DNA of 64,000 nucleotides. Origin: Pomphorhynchus laevis (Eukaryota; Acanthocephala; Palaeacanthocephala; Echinorhynchida; Pomphorhynchidae). The position numbers and the translations under genes are program-made. Location of the stretch: positions 85,985-149,984 of the forward strand of contig WNNJ02003016.1 in assembly GCA_012934845.2 (NCBI GenBank), given 5' to 3'. The notes under the pieces are model-generated. The model was not told the DNA's origin and did not search any database. It saw nothing but the letters and a program-made list of their open reading frames with translations. This document shows, piece after piece, positions 11,093 to 21,322 of this stretch; positions within the stretch are counted from its first letter, which is position 1, and the number at the start of each line of letters is the position of its first letter.

Positions 11093-11345
11093 ATGTTCTA
11101 AAATAAATAATTTACAGTTTTTAATATCATGCCCTATTAATCTCATATGTTTATGAAATATAGTTTGACTATTATGCTGTATATTATATGTGTTGCTTAA
11201 ACCTAGTTTATAACATTTTATATGTTTTTCCTATATATTGCAATCCACATGTACATTGTATAAGATACACTACACCTGCGGTTTTGCAGTTACAATTATT
11301 ATTAATATTTAATGAAAAACATTTGTTTGTCGTATTACTTACAAT
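11093..11345 (-). pseudogene. Partial duplicate of the PLE GIY-YIG region
   Basis: About 250 bp repeats 12482-12735 with few changes, including the GVVYLIQCTCGLQYIGK coding stretch on the minus strand. It is a second, incomplete copy of the same element piece. Confidence 0.7.
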
Positions 11346-11640
11346 ACAATCCACATGTATTTATATTTATGAGATCCGGAGGAGAATAAACCTCAAGCTC
11401 ATAAGCTACTCAAGAAAAGTGCCTCGATAACCTTTAAGTTACCTCTTGAAACGTTATTTATTGCACGTGATTCTTCATCATGTCTATGAATGCCTCACTC
11501 TAGTAAAAAACATCCAACACTAACTAATAATGCAACTCCTTTATAGGTCCATTTGCGGGAACCCAATGTTTGTTAATTAACTTCATATAATAATAAAATT
11601 ATAAAAACAAACAAAAAATATACACTTTAAAAATTGTTAA
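11346..11640. other. Unassigned spacer between PLE pieces
   Basis: No motif-bearing frame was recognised. The sequence separates the duplicate fragment at 11.1-11.3 kb from the longer PLE copy. Confidence 0.3.
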
Positions 11641-11649
11641 TTTTGATAC

Positions 11650-12880
11650 TTTATTCATAATTTTCAGTTAAATCTATTATTAAATCTATATTTATACCCT
11701 TTTGATAGCATTTTTCTTAATTCACAATTTTCAATTAAGTCTAGATTATGGGTACATATATGTTCATTTATTTCATCAAAAGTAAGACTTTTACAATTGC
11801 ATTCTGTTTCCATTATGTTTCTAATATTATCGTTACATATTGATTTTAATTCTTTATTATAATTACAAATTTTTCGTTCCTAATGTTGGTAAGAGTTTAT
11901 ACCTTATTTTAGGAATATATTTACTTAAATCTGACCCTATTATTTCTTTACTTTTAGAATTATTTAAAAGTCCAGCTATATTTATGTTATCTATACATTT
12001 ATTAATGAAGTTTATGGTTAATGTATATTTTCTATTGTTATTATTAACATTTATTGTACGATTATAGTATTTTGTATTACAATAACTGTCTATTATACAA
12101 CTTAGCCTATCATAGTCGTTAATTAATTTTTGATTTATTGAACATATGATATCTTTAGAAAAACTTCTTATATTTACATAAAGATCTTTTAGCTTATTAT
12201 CTCTTAAAAGTTGTTTTAATATTTCTAATCGTTCATTTATATACATATATTTTTTAATATTTTTAACTCTATTTTTCCTATTCCTTTTATCACCATGACT
12301 TCTTGGTTTGCGTTTAACTGGATTATTATAATATAGTTGTTTATTATGTATTATACTACTTCTGCCAATTCCTTGTACCACGTCATCCAATTCTAATGGG
12401 TACATGGAATTAAGCGTTTTAATCCAAAAATCTTCTTTTTCTAATAGTTTTTGATTTAATATTGATATATTTTCTTCGATAATATGTTCTAAAATAAATA
12501 ATTTACAGTTTTTAATATCATGTCCTATTAATCTCATATGTTTATGAAATATAGTTTGACTATTATGCTGTATATTATATATGTTGCCTAAACCTAGTTT
12601 TTAACATTTGATATGTTTTTCCTATATATTGCAATCCACATGTACATTGTATAAGATACACTACACCTGCGGTATTGCAGTTACAATTATTATTAATATT
12701 TAATGAAAAACATTTGTTTGTCGTATTACTTACGATACAATTGTTATTATTTATAACATCACAAACTATACAATTTTTTCTGTTACATTTAAAAGATCTA
12801 AAATTGAAATCATTAGTACTTACGTATTTTTCCAATATGGTTGAGTACATGTAACTTTTAAGTCATAATTTTTAACGTTG
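11650..12880 (-). pseudogene. PLE family 1 C-terminal half: GIY-YIG endonuclease and extension
   Basis: Two minus-strand frames cover the endonuclease. The upstream one (12850-12575) has a Cys-rich lead (CNRKNCIVCDV) and the GIY-YIG core VVYLIQCTCGLQYIGKT with RFRQHI. The next (12537-11863) completes it with EDFWIKTLNSMYP, the usual end of the PLE nuclease, then adds about 180 residues rich in N, K and I that end in a PKIRYKLLPTLGTKNL segment. PLE proteins place GIY-YIG after the RT; here the RT is missing. One frame change separates the two parts. The long tail after the nuclease is unusual. Confidence 0.8.
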
Positions 12881-13136
12881 TCTTTTCGGTGTCGCCACCT
12901 AGTTTAGTTGACTCAGACTAAACTTACAACGGGCCATCCAGCAGCATCTGACAGGGGGCTGCCCTGCTTAAGGCGGTTGCAGGCTGGAACAAGATCTATA
13001 AAGATCTACCACCTTCACTCCACGCGCTACGCGACCTAGCTATTGGCCATTACCTGGTCTCTTAAACGTGATCACGTGAAGCAGTTTACATTTTAAAGTG
13101 TAAACACCTTGGGATGCAAACTTCTCCCTTTTTTAA
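12881..13136. repeat. GC-richer insert with several palindromes
   Basis: About 250 bp of much higher GC content interrupts duplicated PLE sequence: the flanking PLE end (GGTGTCGCCACCTAG...) recurs at 13340. It contains AGATCTATAAAGATCT, GTTTACATTTTAAAGTGTAAAC (first 20 nt and complement) and a GTGATCAC core. A box-like TGGCCAATAG and a weak B-box-like GTTCCAGCC occur on the minus strand, which could hint at a tRNA-derived SINE, but the match is poor. Confidence 0.35.
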
Positions 13137-13380
13137 GAATTAATATTTAATGAAAAACATTTGTTTGTCGTATTACTTACGATGCAATTATTATTTATAA
13201 CATCACAAACTATACAATTTTTTCTGTTACATTTAAAAGATCTAAAATTAAATTTATTAGTACTTACGTATTTTCCAATATGGTTGAGTACATGTAACTT
13301 TTAAGTCATAATTTTAACGTGCTTTTTCGGTGTCGCCACCTAGTTTAATCGACTCAGACTAAATTGAATCAACGGGCCAT
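13137..13380 (-). pseudogene. Second partial duplicate of the PLE GIY-YIG 5' region
   Basis: This repeats 12700-12935 (the Cys-rich lead of the nuclease plus the non-coding GGTGTCGCCACCTAG end). Together with 11093-11345 it shows this PLE segment exists in three overlapping pieces. Confidence 0.65.
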
Positions 13381-13863
13381 AATATTAAGTTAAATTAGAA
13401 ATATATCCATCCTGATATATATTTTAATTATTAAAAAGTACTTTCATCTTCAGAATGAAATATCAAAATGATTTTTCTTGTCGTTCAATTATACCTGATA
13501 GTTTCTGGAAATTTAAAAATTTAAATACAGATCAGGGAGGATATATTGCTAACATTTTAATGTGTTCTACTTTTTTGTATTGCATATTTTTTGGATTTTA
13601 GTTACTTATAAATTAATTTATATTTAACTTAACTGCTAAATTGATATAGCTGCTATTTATGATTAATAAATAAGGACCGAAACATGATAATATTGTAGTC
13701 ACTACTGATGATCTCTAATCTATATTAAAATACGTGCTTTTAACCAGTTCATAAAAATACCAGGTATTTAAAAAAATACCAGGTATTAAATACCAGGTAT
13801 TGTAAAATTCCATTTTACATTTTTAAATTAATATACCTCAATTGGATAGTAAATAATATACTC

Positions 13864-14014
13864 TGTATTGGAATAAGAGGCTAAATCTAATAAGAGGCTA
13901 AATCTAATAAGAGGAAATAAATCATTAGTATGTATTTGGTCACCGAGGAACAGAGGGCGAAAACTTATAGCATCGTAATTCCTCTATATGATTTATAATC
14001 TTGATTCTGATGCA
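13864..14014 (+). repeat. Diverged PLE foldback core
   Basis: This aligns with 1281-1435: TGTATTGGAATAAG at the left, AGAGGAAATA...GTATGTATTTGGTC, a GGGCGAAAAC string, then ATTCCTCT and CTTGATTCTGATGCA at the right. The outer stem is kept while the interleaved inner stems are mostly lost. Confidence 0.5.
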
Positions 14015-14103
14015 TCGTTTGAACGATTGAACGCTGATTGTAGTATACATTAACAAGTTTAATATTGACAAATATTCTTACTCAGATTGAAGAACTACTG
14101 TCA

Positions 14104-14218
14104 ATGCGTAGTGGTGATTCAGTCGTCGACGATGGTCCGTCAAAAAATGTGAGCACATTGCAAAAAATTTGATAACATTTTTTGACGTGATTAAGTGATG
14201 GAGATAATCACTACGCAT
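14104..14218. repeat. 115-bp nested-palindrome element (MITE-like)
   Basis: The outer arms are ATGCGTAGTG... and ...CACTACGCAT. The inner arms are perfect over 13 bp (14138-14150 with 14175-14187, CGTCAAAAAATGT). The whole unit can fold into one long imperfect hairpin. A second copy is at 26962-27076 within the duplicated block. No ORF is present. Confidence 0.5.
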
Positions 14219-14543
14219 TTTTTTATATTTTTGATCAATTTGTCATTAAACTTTTTAGTTTGTTCGTAGTTTACATTTTAATAAAACTCAAATAAATAAA
14301 ATATTAAATCGACATTTTAATGAAAAATCATTTTTCAGTTAAAAATGCTAATTTATGTGCTTCGCCAGGATATCAGATATTGAATATTTATAATCTCAAT
14401 TCGTAATTAAACAATATCTTGTAAAAATTGAATTCGTTAGATTTTAAAATTACGGTATTATAAATCACTACGTATTTCATGCTATTTATAAATTAAAAAT
14501 AATGCTATATAAAATATAACGAAATACAATTATATGTAAATAT

Positions 14544-14784
14544 TGTAGCAGATGCAACAAAACGGTCAATGCTTGAACAATAGCCAATAACAACATACCA
14601 CAATAGCGGTCCTTTTAAGTGGTAGTGTATACGTGGAAGCATTGTTCACTATAGTGACCATTATGTTATTGAATGACAGCCTGTTGTAATGTGACTATAT
14701 AACTGATTTCTTGTTTGGTTTTATGATGGGAAAAAGAAACTTGTATCTTTTGAAATTGTTGTGATTCCGCTCAACTTTATGGCA
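14544..14784 (+). repeat. 5' LTR of the Gypsy fossil
   Basis: Begins TGTAGCAG and ends near GGCA, immediately before the primer-site-like sequence. It is about 98% identical to 18855-19095. Confidence 0.8.
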
Positions 14785-17700
14785 ACTGGCGACGAGGGTG
14801 AGCGACATCAATTCAAGCAATTGATAGAGCAAACGCCGCAGCAAATTATCCAATTGTTGGCCAACGCGCATAATTCGAACATAACAACGGAAAGAACAGT
14901 TCAGACAAGTGCGATCAATTACAGCTTTTCGATTATTTAATATCAAGTGTGAACAGTTACATATTTATAAGGAGCAGCTAGAACACCGTTTCAGTGCGCA
15001 TTAAGTTTCAGAAGAGCGCAAGAAAGAATTGATACTCTCATGGGTGGGTTGCGAAATGTATCAACTCATCACGCGATTATGTGCTGGACAGTCAATGAAC
15101 AGTTATGCTTACGCCGATATTATAAAAGTATTGGATCGACATTTTGTAAAGCCGGTGCCCATCGTAGCTGCCCGTTCTCGATTTAGCCAATGTAGTATGA
15201 AGTCGACCGAGACACACAGCGAGTGGTTAGCACAACTCAAAGAGCAAGCTAAACATTGTCGTTTTTTCAACGCAGAAATTAAAAATGAACAGCAGGATAT
15301 CGACGATCGAATTATTGATCATGTTGTGATGTGAACACCACATGAATTTGTGCGAAACTCACTGCTACAAAAAGAAAATCCAACCATTGATGAGCTCATG
15401 CGTATATGTAACACATATGAAATTCTACAAAATGTCAAAGAAGACTTTTCGATTGGAAAACCTGAACAGGTTGAGCAGACGATCAAGACTGAGATTGAGC
15501 AAGTAGATAAGATCGGAGAATCGAGAACACGTACGCTGCATTCTTTTCCAAGGAGTCAGCAAGACAATCGACGAGCAACTTGTCAACGTTGTAGAAGAAA
15601 TCATAATAAAGAGCAACAATGCCCGGCAAGCGACAAACAATGTTTCCGATGTCGTCGATACGGTCATTTCCAACGGTCCTGTCGGATGACAGGTCGAGTA
15701 AACGAGGTCAGAGAATTTCACACGGGCGACACCGAAGAGGATATAATAAGATGGGTTGATGTAATTGCTGCTGGCCAAAAAATTTCGCCAGTCGCCGTAA
15801 AAATAAACCAGAAAGAGGTCCTATGGAATATGATACCGGCGCCACAGTCTCAGTGATACCAAAACAACTATGGCTAGATGTGGGTAAGCCAAGGCTGCGT
15901 ACAACAAAGAGACTACGTACCTATGATGGAAGAGCGCTGGAGGCTTTAGGTTCATGCACGGTTGCTGTCGAGTTGGGGCGATTAAGGCAAAAGTTAGATG
16001 CTACCGTCGTCGAGACAGAAAGTGTTCCTTTATTTGGAAGGCCGTGGATTGATGGTTTTCATTTTAAGTGACCAAGAGAAGTCATCTGACAGGAAAGATT
16101 TCAAATGCAGTGTCCAACGTTACAGATTGTACCAATTGAAGACAGAACAAGACATGGAGAAAATCTTAGCGAGATACAATGCGCTATTTGTACCTGGAAC
16201 TGATTGTGTTAAGGACTATGAAATCGATCTAGTCATGGATCCCAAGGCTACACCTCGACGCTGTCCAAGTCGTAGAGTACCCTTCGCATTACGTAGTACG
16301 GTAGAGGAGGAGATACAAAGACAAGTGAATTGTGGAATTTTAGAACCAGTTGATCACTCCAATAGTAGAATTGACTAGGATACACCCATTGTGACAGTCA
16401 GGAAACAATCAAGTGGCATTCAACTGTGTGGAAATTTTCGGGTTACGATTAACCCTTTTTTACAGGTTGAGTCATACGTTATACCAACATGGGAAGAGAT
16501 CACAGCAAGAATCGCAGGTGGCCACCAATATACAATATTAGACTTAAAGGATGCTTACTTGCAGCTTAAAGTTCGAACTACGTCAGGGAAGTATCTAACA
16601 CTAGCAGTTCCAACGGGTTATTATCAATATACAAGACTACCGTTTGGAATTAGCGCTGCACCAACCATTTTTCAGCGATACATGGATTAATTATTGAAGG
16701 GAATTCCGATGGTCGCAGCTTACCTTGATGATATTATTGTAACCGGCCGATCAGAGAATGAGCATATGATGCAATTGAACGAAGTACTATCACGCTTAAG
16801 TAAGGCAGGAATTAAACTAAAAAGAGAAAAATGCCAATTTATGCAGGATAGGGTTTAATTTTTTGGTCATGTAATATATCGCGATACGATAATGCCTAGT
16901 GAGACAAAAGTAGTAGCGATCCGAATGTGTCCCACCCCTCGTAGCAAGACTGAACTGCGCACGTTCCTTGGAAGTGTGAATTATCTTAGCAAGTTAATAC
17001 CAGAATTACAAGCTAAGTGTGCGGATTTGTACCAACTTTGTGGAAAGAATAATATTTGGAAGTAGATAGCTGAGCACGACAAGGCGTTTGAGATCGTAAA
17101 AGAAGCTATGCTATACGCGCGGGTTTTACAGCCTTTCAACATAGCGGCCGAAGTACATATTGCATCCGACGCTGGTGAGGCGGGATTGGGTGCTCATGTT
17201 CCAGAAAGCAACGAACGGAAAAATGATGCCAGTAGTTTTCGCTTCACGCATCCTAAAAGACTACGAAAAGAATTATGCACAAATAGAGAAAGAAGCTCTG
17301 TCGATAATATATGCCGTTCGAAAATTCCATCAGTATATATGGACAAAAATTGACTCTATGGAATGACCATCGGCCCCTTAAATATACCTTTGAACAAGGT
17401 CGAAACCTAAGCAAGGTAACAAACCAAAGACTGGTACGTGGGGCGTTGACCTTATTGCAGTACAATTGCGATATTCAATATATCCGCGGAACGGAAAATG
17501 TTTTAGCCGACATTCTGTCTCGGTTCGCAATCGAGGAATATCAGGTGGGGAGCTCAGAAGAAGAATTTATAAGTTTTATACAAGATGCTGCATTGACTGA
17601 CCTATAACTAACGCGCGAACAAATTCGGAATGAGAGCCTAGTGGATCCTGAGATTCCCTGATCTTGTGATTCCGACTTCGTTACGTCAAGAAGCTGCACA

Positions 17701-18854
17701 GGTTTTACATACCGGTCATCCGGGAATGAATACAATGAAAGAGCTAGCAAGAAGATATTGCTGGTGGCCATCGATTGAAACTGACATTGAACATACAGTA
17801 GAAACCTGTCAATTTTGCTAGAGCGGAAGAAACGCCGCACCTGAAGTGCTTTTACATCAGTGGGATGTACCAATGCAACCATGGCAGCGCTTGCATGTAG
17901 ACTTTGATGGTCCGGTAGAGGGTCGCTTGTTCATATTAGTTATTGACGCTTATAGCCATTGACCAGAAATTGAAAAAATTATAAATACATCGGCAAGCGA
18001 GACAATTAAGAAGCTAAGAAGTATGCTATCACGAATGGGAATACCAAAACACATTGTATCCGATGATGGACCACCATTCACTTCGCGAGAATTCCGAATG
18101 TTTTGTACAGACAACGGCATACATCATATCAGGACATCTCCGTACCATCCCCAAACCAATGGGTTGGTAGAACGATTGGTGCAGACATTTAAACGCAGAG
18201 TCGACATGTCAGAAGGAAATCTAGAGTTGACATTGACACAGTTCTTATGACTAACCGAAATACGAAGCATAGTAGTACTGGAGTATCCCCTGCAGTTTTG
18301 ATGTTTGGAAGAAGTTTATCAATAACATGGGATCGGTTAAGGCCAAACATTCAAAGAACATTACAATCAAGAAGATAAGTACAGAAGACGCAACATGATA
18401 TAAGGGCTCAACCTCGGTCGTTTTTGGTATCGCAGTCAGTTTGGTTAAGATACACTCCGAGAAAAAGGTGGAAACCGGGATACATAATGTCGAAGACCGG
18501 AAGCGAATCGTATACGGTAGACATTCTTGCTGGACCCAGACGACGCCATGCTAATGACATTCGAAATAGGGTTGTCAGAGTCGAAGCGACGAATTCGGGT
18601 ATCTAAGACAGTCATCAAGAGTGTTCAAGAAAACATTTAGAAGGTGGAACGATAGACGACGATATAGAAACACGGTCCCAAGTTACTCCTCCACCAAGCA
18701 TCAACGACTAAGAACCTGCGAGAACAGGTGAAGCAAACACCACAGCGAATCAACCAGTCGATCATGCGGAGATAACGGCGTTAAGAAGAAGCACTAGGCA
18801 GCGAAAGAGACCTGTGCGATTTGACCCCCTGGCTGAAATGTGGGAAAGAAGGGA

Positions 18855-19095
18855 TGTAGCAGATGCAACAAAGCGGTAAATGCTTGAACAATAGCCAATA
18901 ACAACATACCACAATAGCGGTCCTTTTAAGTGGTAATGTATACGTGGAGGCATTGTTCACTATAGTGACCATTATGTTATTGAATGACAGCCTGTTGTAA
19001 TGTGACTATATAACTGATTTCTTGTTTGGTTTTATGATGGGAAAAAGAAACTTGTATCTTTTGAAATTGTTGTGATTCCGCTCAACTTTATGGCA
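18855..19095 (+). repeat. 3' LTR of the Gypsy fossil
   Basis: Follows a purine tract and matches the 5' LTR at a constant offset of 4311 bp. Confidence 0.8.
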
Positions 19096-19392
19096 ACTGG
19101 CGACGAGGGTGAGCGACATCAATTCAAGCAATTGATAGAGCAAACGCCGCAGCAAATTATCCAATTGTTGGCCAACGCGCATAATTCGAACATAACAACG
19201 GAAAGAACAGTTCAGACAAGTGCGATCAATTACAGCTTTTCGATTATTTAATATCAAGTGTGAACAGTTGCATATTTATAAGGAGCAGCTAGAACACCAT
19301 TTCAGTGCGCATTAAGTTTCAGAAGAGCGCAAGAAAGACTTGATACTATCATAAGTGGGTTGCGAAATGTATCAACTCATCACGCGATTATG
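19096..19392 (+). repeat. Extra 297 bp of Gypsy 5' internal sequence after the 3' LTR
   Basis: Identity with the first element does not stop at the LTR: 19096-19392 matches 14785-15081 (leader and start of gag). The arrangement is LTR-internal-LTR-partial internal, as expected for a tandem pair sharing the middle LTR and truncated on the right. Confidence 0.75.
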
Positions 19393-20054
19393 AAATGTAA
19401 TATGAAACGTACCTTAAAATGCACCTTTAGCATTTTAAGCATGACTAAGTTTGAAGATTTTCTAGTAAAACTTTCAGATCAGCCTTGTCTACGTATTTTA
19501 TACTTATTTTATAAAAATAATGATGAATAAAATTCTAATAATAAATGATTATAAATAATAAGTGGTCTATAAGATTTCTGGACTACTATAACCACCCATT
19601 AAAACACCTTTTGTCTAAATATATAGATGTCTCTACTACTAAAATTTTGATCGGGGATTTGTCGAAAACTCGAGAATAAATCAAGATACTACTAAAATAT
19701 TCGCCATAAAATATGTAATTAATTTACAAGCTGTCCAACTTGTAAATTTGTCAAAGCTGCCACGTTATACCATTGATTTCCTACAAGTGAGTGTTAGAAG
19801 AGATTTAAGAAAGCAATTCAAGAAAATTTAATTGACTAATCTACGATTATACTTACTTTCACTTGGCTGTACGGCTCGTTTTTGTGTTAATTTGGTCGAT
19901 TTTACAAATGCCTTTGTTCACATTAAAATAAATAAATAAATAAAAATTTTAAAATTTTAAAATTTTACAATTTCAAAGTTGTGAGATTGTATTCAAATTG
20001 TACGGAGAAAGTAAAATCCTTCGGATTGAAATAGTAAACATGATTATTCTTTAG
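19393..20054. other. Right end of dac intron 3 with a PLE scrap
   Basis: Around 19570-19660 the minus strand matches the PLE family 1 RT segment GVPMGG...TSIFR (compare 32037-32105). The rest is AT-rich with no recognised gene before exon 4. Confidence 0.45.
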
Positions 20055-20333
20055 CACTCGACCTGGACGGCCTGCGAAAAGATGTAATAATTCAACATTG
20101 TCATTCATTTTGCCAAGCAAAATACAACGCAGTAACTCAAATCCTGCGATTTTTTCTGACTGTAAGTTTATAAACCACGTTGTTAATGTTTGCTTATTTA
20201 AAGATCACGAGCCAAATCGCTTGAATCCGTCTGCTTGTCCAAATAAATCAATTATGCACGACCAGTTGACTGATTATCCGCCAATATTTCAGACATTTCT
20301 CATCGAACGTAGCAGTGAAACTTCACATTCATT
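20055..20333 (+). CDS. dac: dachshund exon 4: RPGRP linker and variable region
   Basis: The split codon from exon 3 is completed by the first base; the exon then reads TRPGRPAKR, matching the SRPGRPPKR that follows the box in animal DACH proteins. About 80 further residues (rich in N, S and F) have no recognisable motif. An earlier donor-like GTAAGT at 20162 would break the frame with exon 5, whereas the donor at 20334 (GTAAGT) leaves two bases that join exon 5 in frame. That phase match decides the exon end. The acceptor is TTTAG at 20050-20054. Confidence 0.85.
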
Positions 20334-20965
20334 GTAAGTTAATTTTGACAAAAATAATATTTAATCGATTATTTGATAAATAAACATTTCACAAATAAAC
20401 ATTTTGAAAATATTGAATTTATGAATCCGTTATTTAATATTCTAAATTCGATTTTCAAAATAGTAATGTATAAGGAAAACCAGAACAAATTGTGTATGTA
20501 TGGATTATAAATAAATTGCATTATTGAATAAAATGTATAATGCATTTCTTCTTATATTTGTATTTTTAATTGGAAAACAATTAAAAAATATCATAGAAAT
20601 CTTAAAGATTGGTATTAAATGTTTCTTGGCAATAAAATATTAAATTTGAAAAATGGGATAAAATTACGTTTAAAATATTACTTTCTAAAATCCATAAAAT
20701 TTAATGTTTAAGATTTAAACATTAAATTAAAATTTAATGTTTAAATCATTTAATTTTAAATTATAAACTTAATTTAAAATTTAATTAAAATTTGATTATT
20801 TTAATTTTTTTATTAAATTTTAATTTAATTTTATTTAATTAATTTTTTATATTAAATTTTGATTTAATTTTATGCCATTCAATTTTATTTTTTTTAATAA
20901 AAAATGGATAACGTTATAAAATTAAAAGTTTAAAATTTTTACAACTTTTAATATTTTAATCGCAG

Positions 20966-21021
20966 CTGCAAAAATGTGGACAACATATTTAATCACACCG
21001 TACTTAAAAATCGTGAGATTG
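20966..21021 (+). CDS. dac: dachshund exon 5 (small)
   Basis: This 56-nt exon joins exon 4 in phase and encodes CKNVDNIFNHTVLKNREI. The acceptor is CGCAG at 20961-20965 and the donor GTAAGG at 21022. No known motif is present. It is supported by open phase on both sides and by the very short 45-nt intron after it, like intron 1 in size. Confidence 0.65.
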
Positions 21022-21066
21022 GTAAGGAAATCTTTACCTTTATATACTTGTAATATTGAATTTTAG

Positions 21067-21132
21067 GTAGTGAATTCAGAATCGATAATTTACTCCGAAA
21101 TCAGCATGTTCGTGAATGTTCTGTAAATGAAG
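21067..21132 (+). CDS. dac: dachshund exon 6 (small)
   Basis: A 66-nt exon continues the frame through a split glycine codon and encodes SEFRIDNLLRNQHVRECSVNE. The acceptor is TTTTAG ending at 21066 and the donor GTAAAA at 21133, weaker than the others. Any link to the helical DACH C-terminal domain is not evident from sequence. Confidence 0.6.
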
Positions 21133-21205
21133 GTAAAATTGTCTTACAATTATTTGTTCAAAATGTTTAAATATTTGTAAAAATTCTCTGATAGAATTAA
21201 TTTAG

Positions 21206-21322
21206 ACCTATCCGATTACAATTCGACTGTGAATGGGTTCAATAATGACGATTTTACAAATAAAATTCTCGTTTTAAAAAATGAAACAAACGAAAGGCTT
21301 TCTCGCTTGAAATCTAAACTAA
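21206..21322 (+). CDS. dac: dachshund exon 7: short coiled-coil-like stretch
   Basis: This 117-nt exon continues in phase from exon 6. Its second half, NKILVLKNETNERLSRLKSKL, has heptad-like spacing of L and I, compatible with a short coiled coil. Dachshund proteins usually carry a longer helical C-terminal box; this may be its reduced or divergent counterpart, which is inference. The acceptor is AATTTAG and the donor GTAAGC at 21323. Confidence 0.62.

Larger units (their letters stand above)
13457..14239 (+). repeat. 783-bp duplicated block, copy A (in dac intron 3)
   Basis: The block is colinear with 26315-27097 with no net indel and only about five substitutions noticed by eye. It is a mosaic: an arm of the foldback element (13457-13530), two PLE-type end repeats in tandem (second core 13864-14014), a triple ATACCAGGTAT motif (about 13760-13800) and the hairpin element at 14104-14218. 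The near identity implies a recent duplication or gene conversion between the dac intron and the region downstream. Confidence 0.8.
14544..19095 (+). mobile_element. Gypsy LTR retrotransposon fossil (Mag/K02A2.6-like), broken
   Basis: This is an LTR-to-LTR copy of about 4.55 kb, nested in dac intron 3. Parts in order: 241-bp LTR; primer-site-like TGGCGACGAGG at 14787; gag with a CCHC zinc knuckle (near 15590-15670); aspartic protease with a DTGA motif (near 15826); RT with YLDD (near 16710); RNase H; integrase with HPG and HCYC-type zinc and DDE parts (about 17700-18250); polypurine tract GGGAAAGAAGGGA; 3' LTR. This domain order and the gag/RT style fit the Mag branch of Gypsy. The reading frame is broken roughly ten times. 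The LTRs differ by only a few bases in 241, so insertion is fairly recent despite the breaks. Confidence 0.88.

Noticed and set aside
14695-14946. 83-residue minus-strand ORF, repeated identically at 19006-19257
   Set aside because: Its conservation comes from lying in the Gypsy LTR and leader, which are duplicated; it is antisense to the element.
20055-20161. Shorter version of dac exon 4 ending at the GTAAGT at 20162
   Set aside because: It would leave one base and put exons 5-6 out of frame with an early stop; the donor at 20334 keeps all later exons open.
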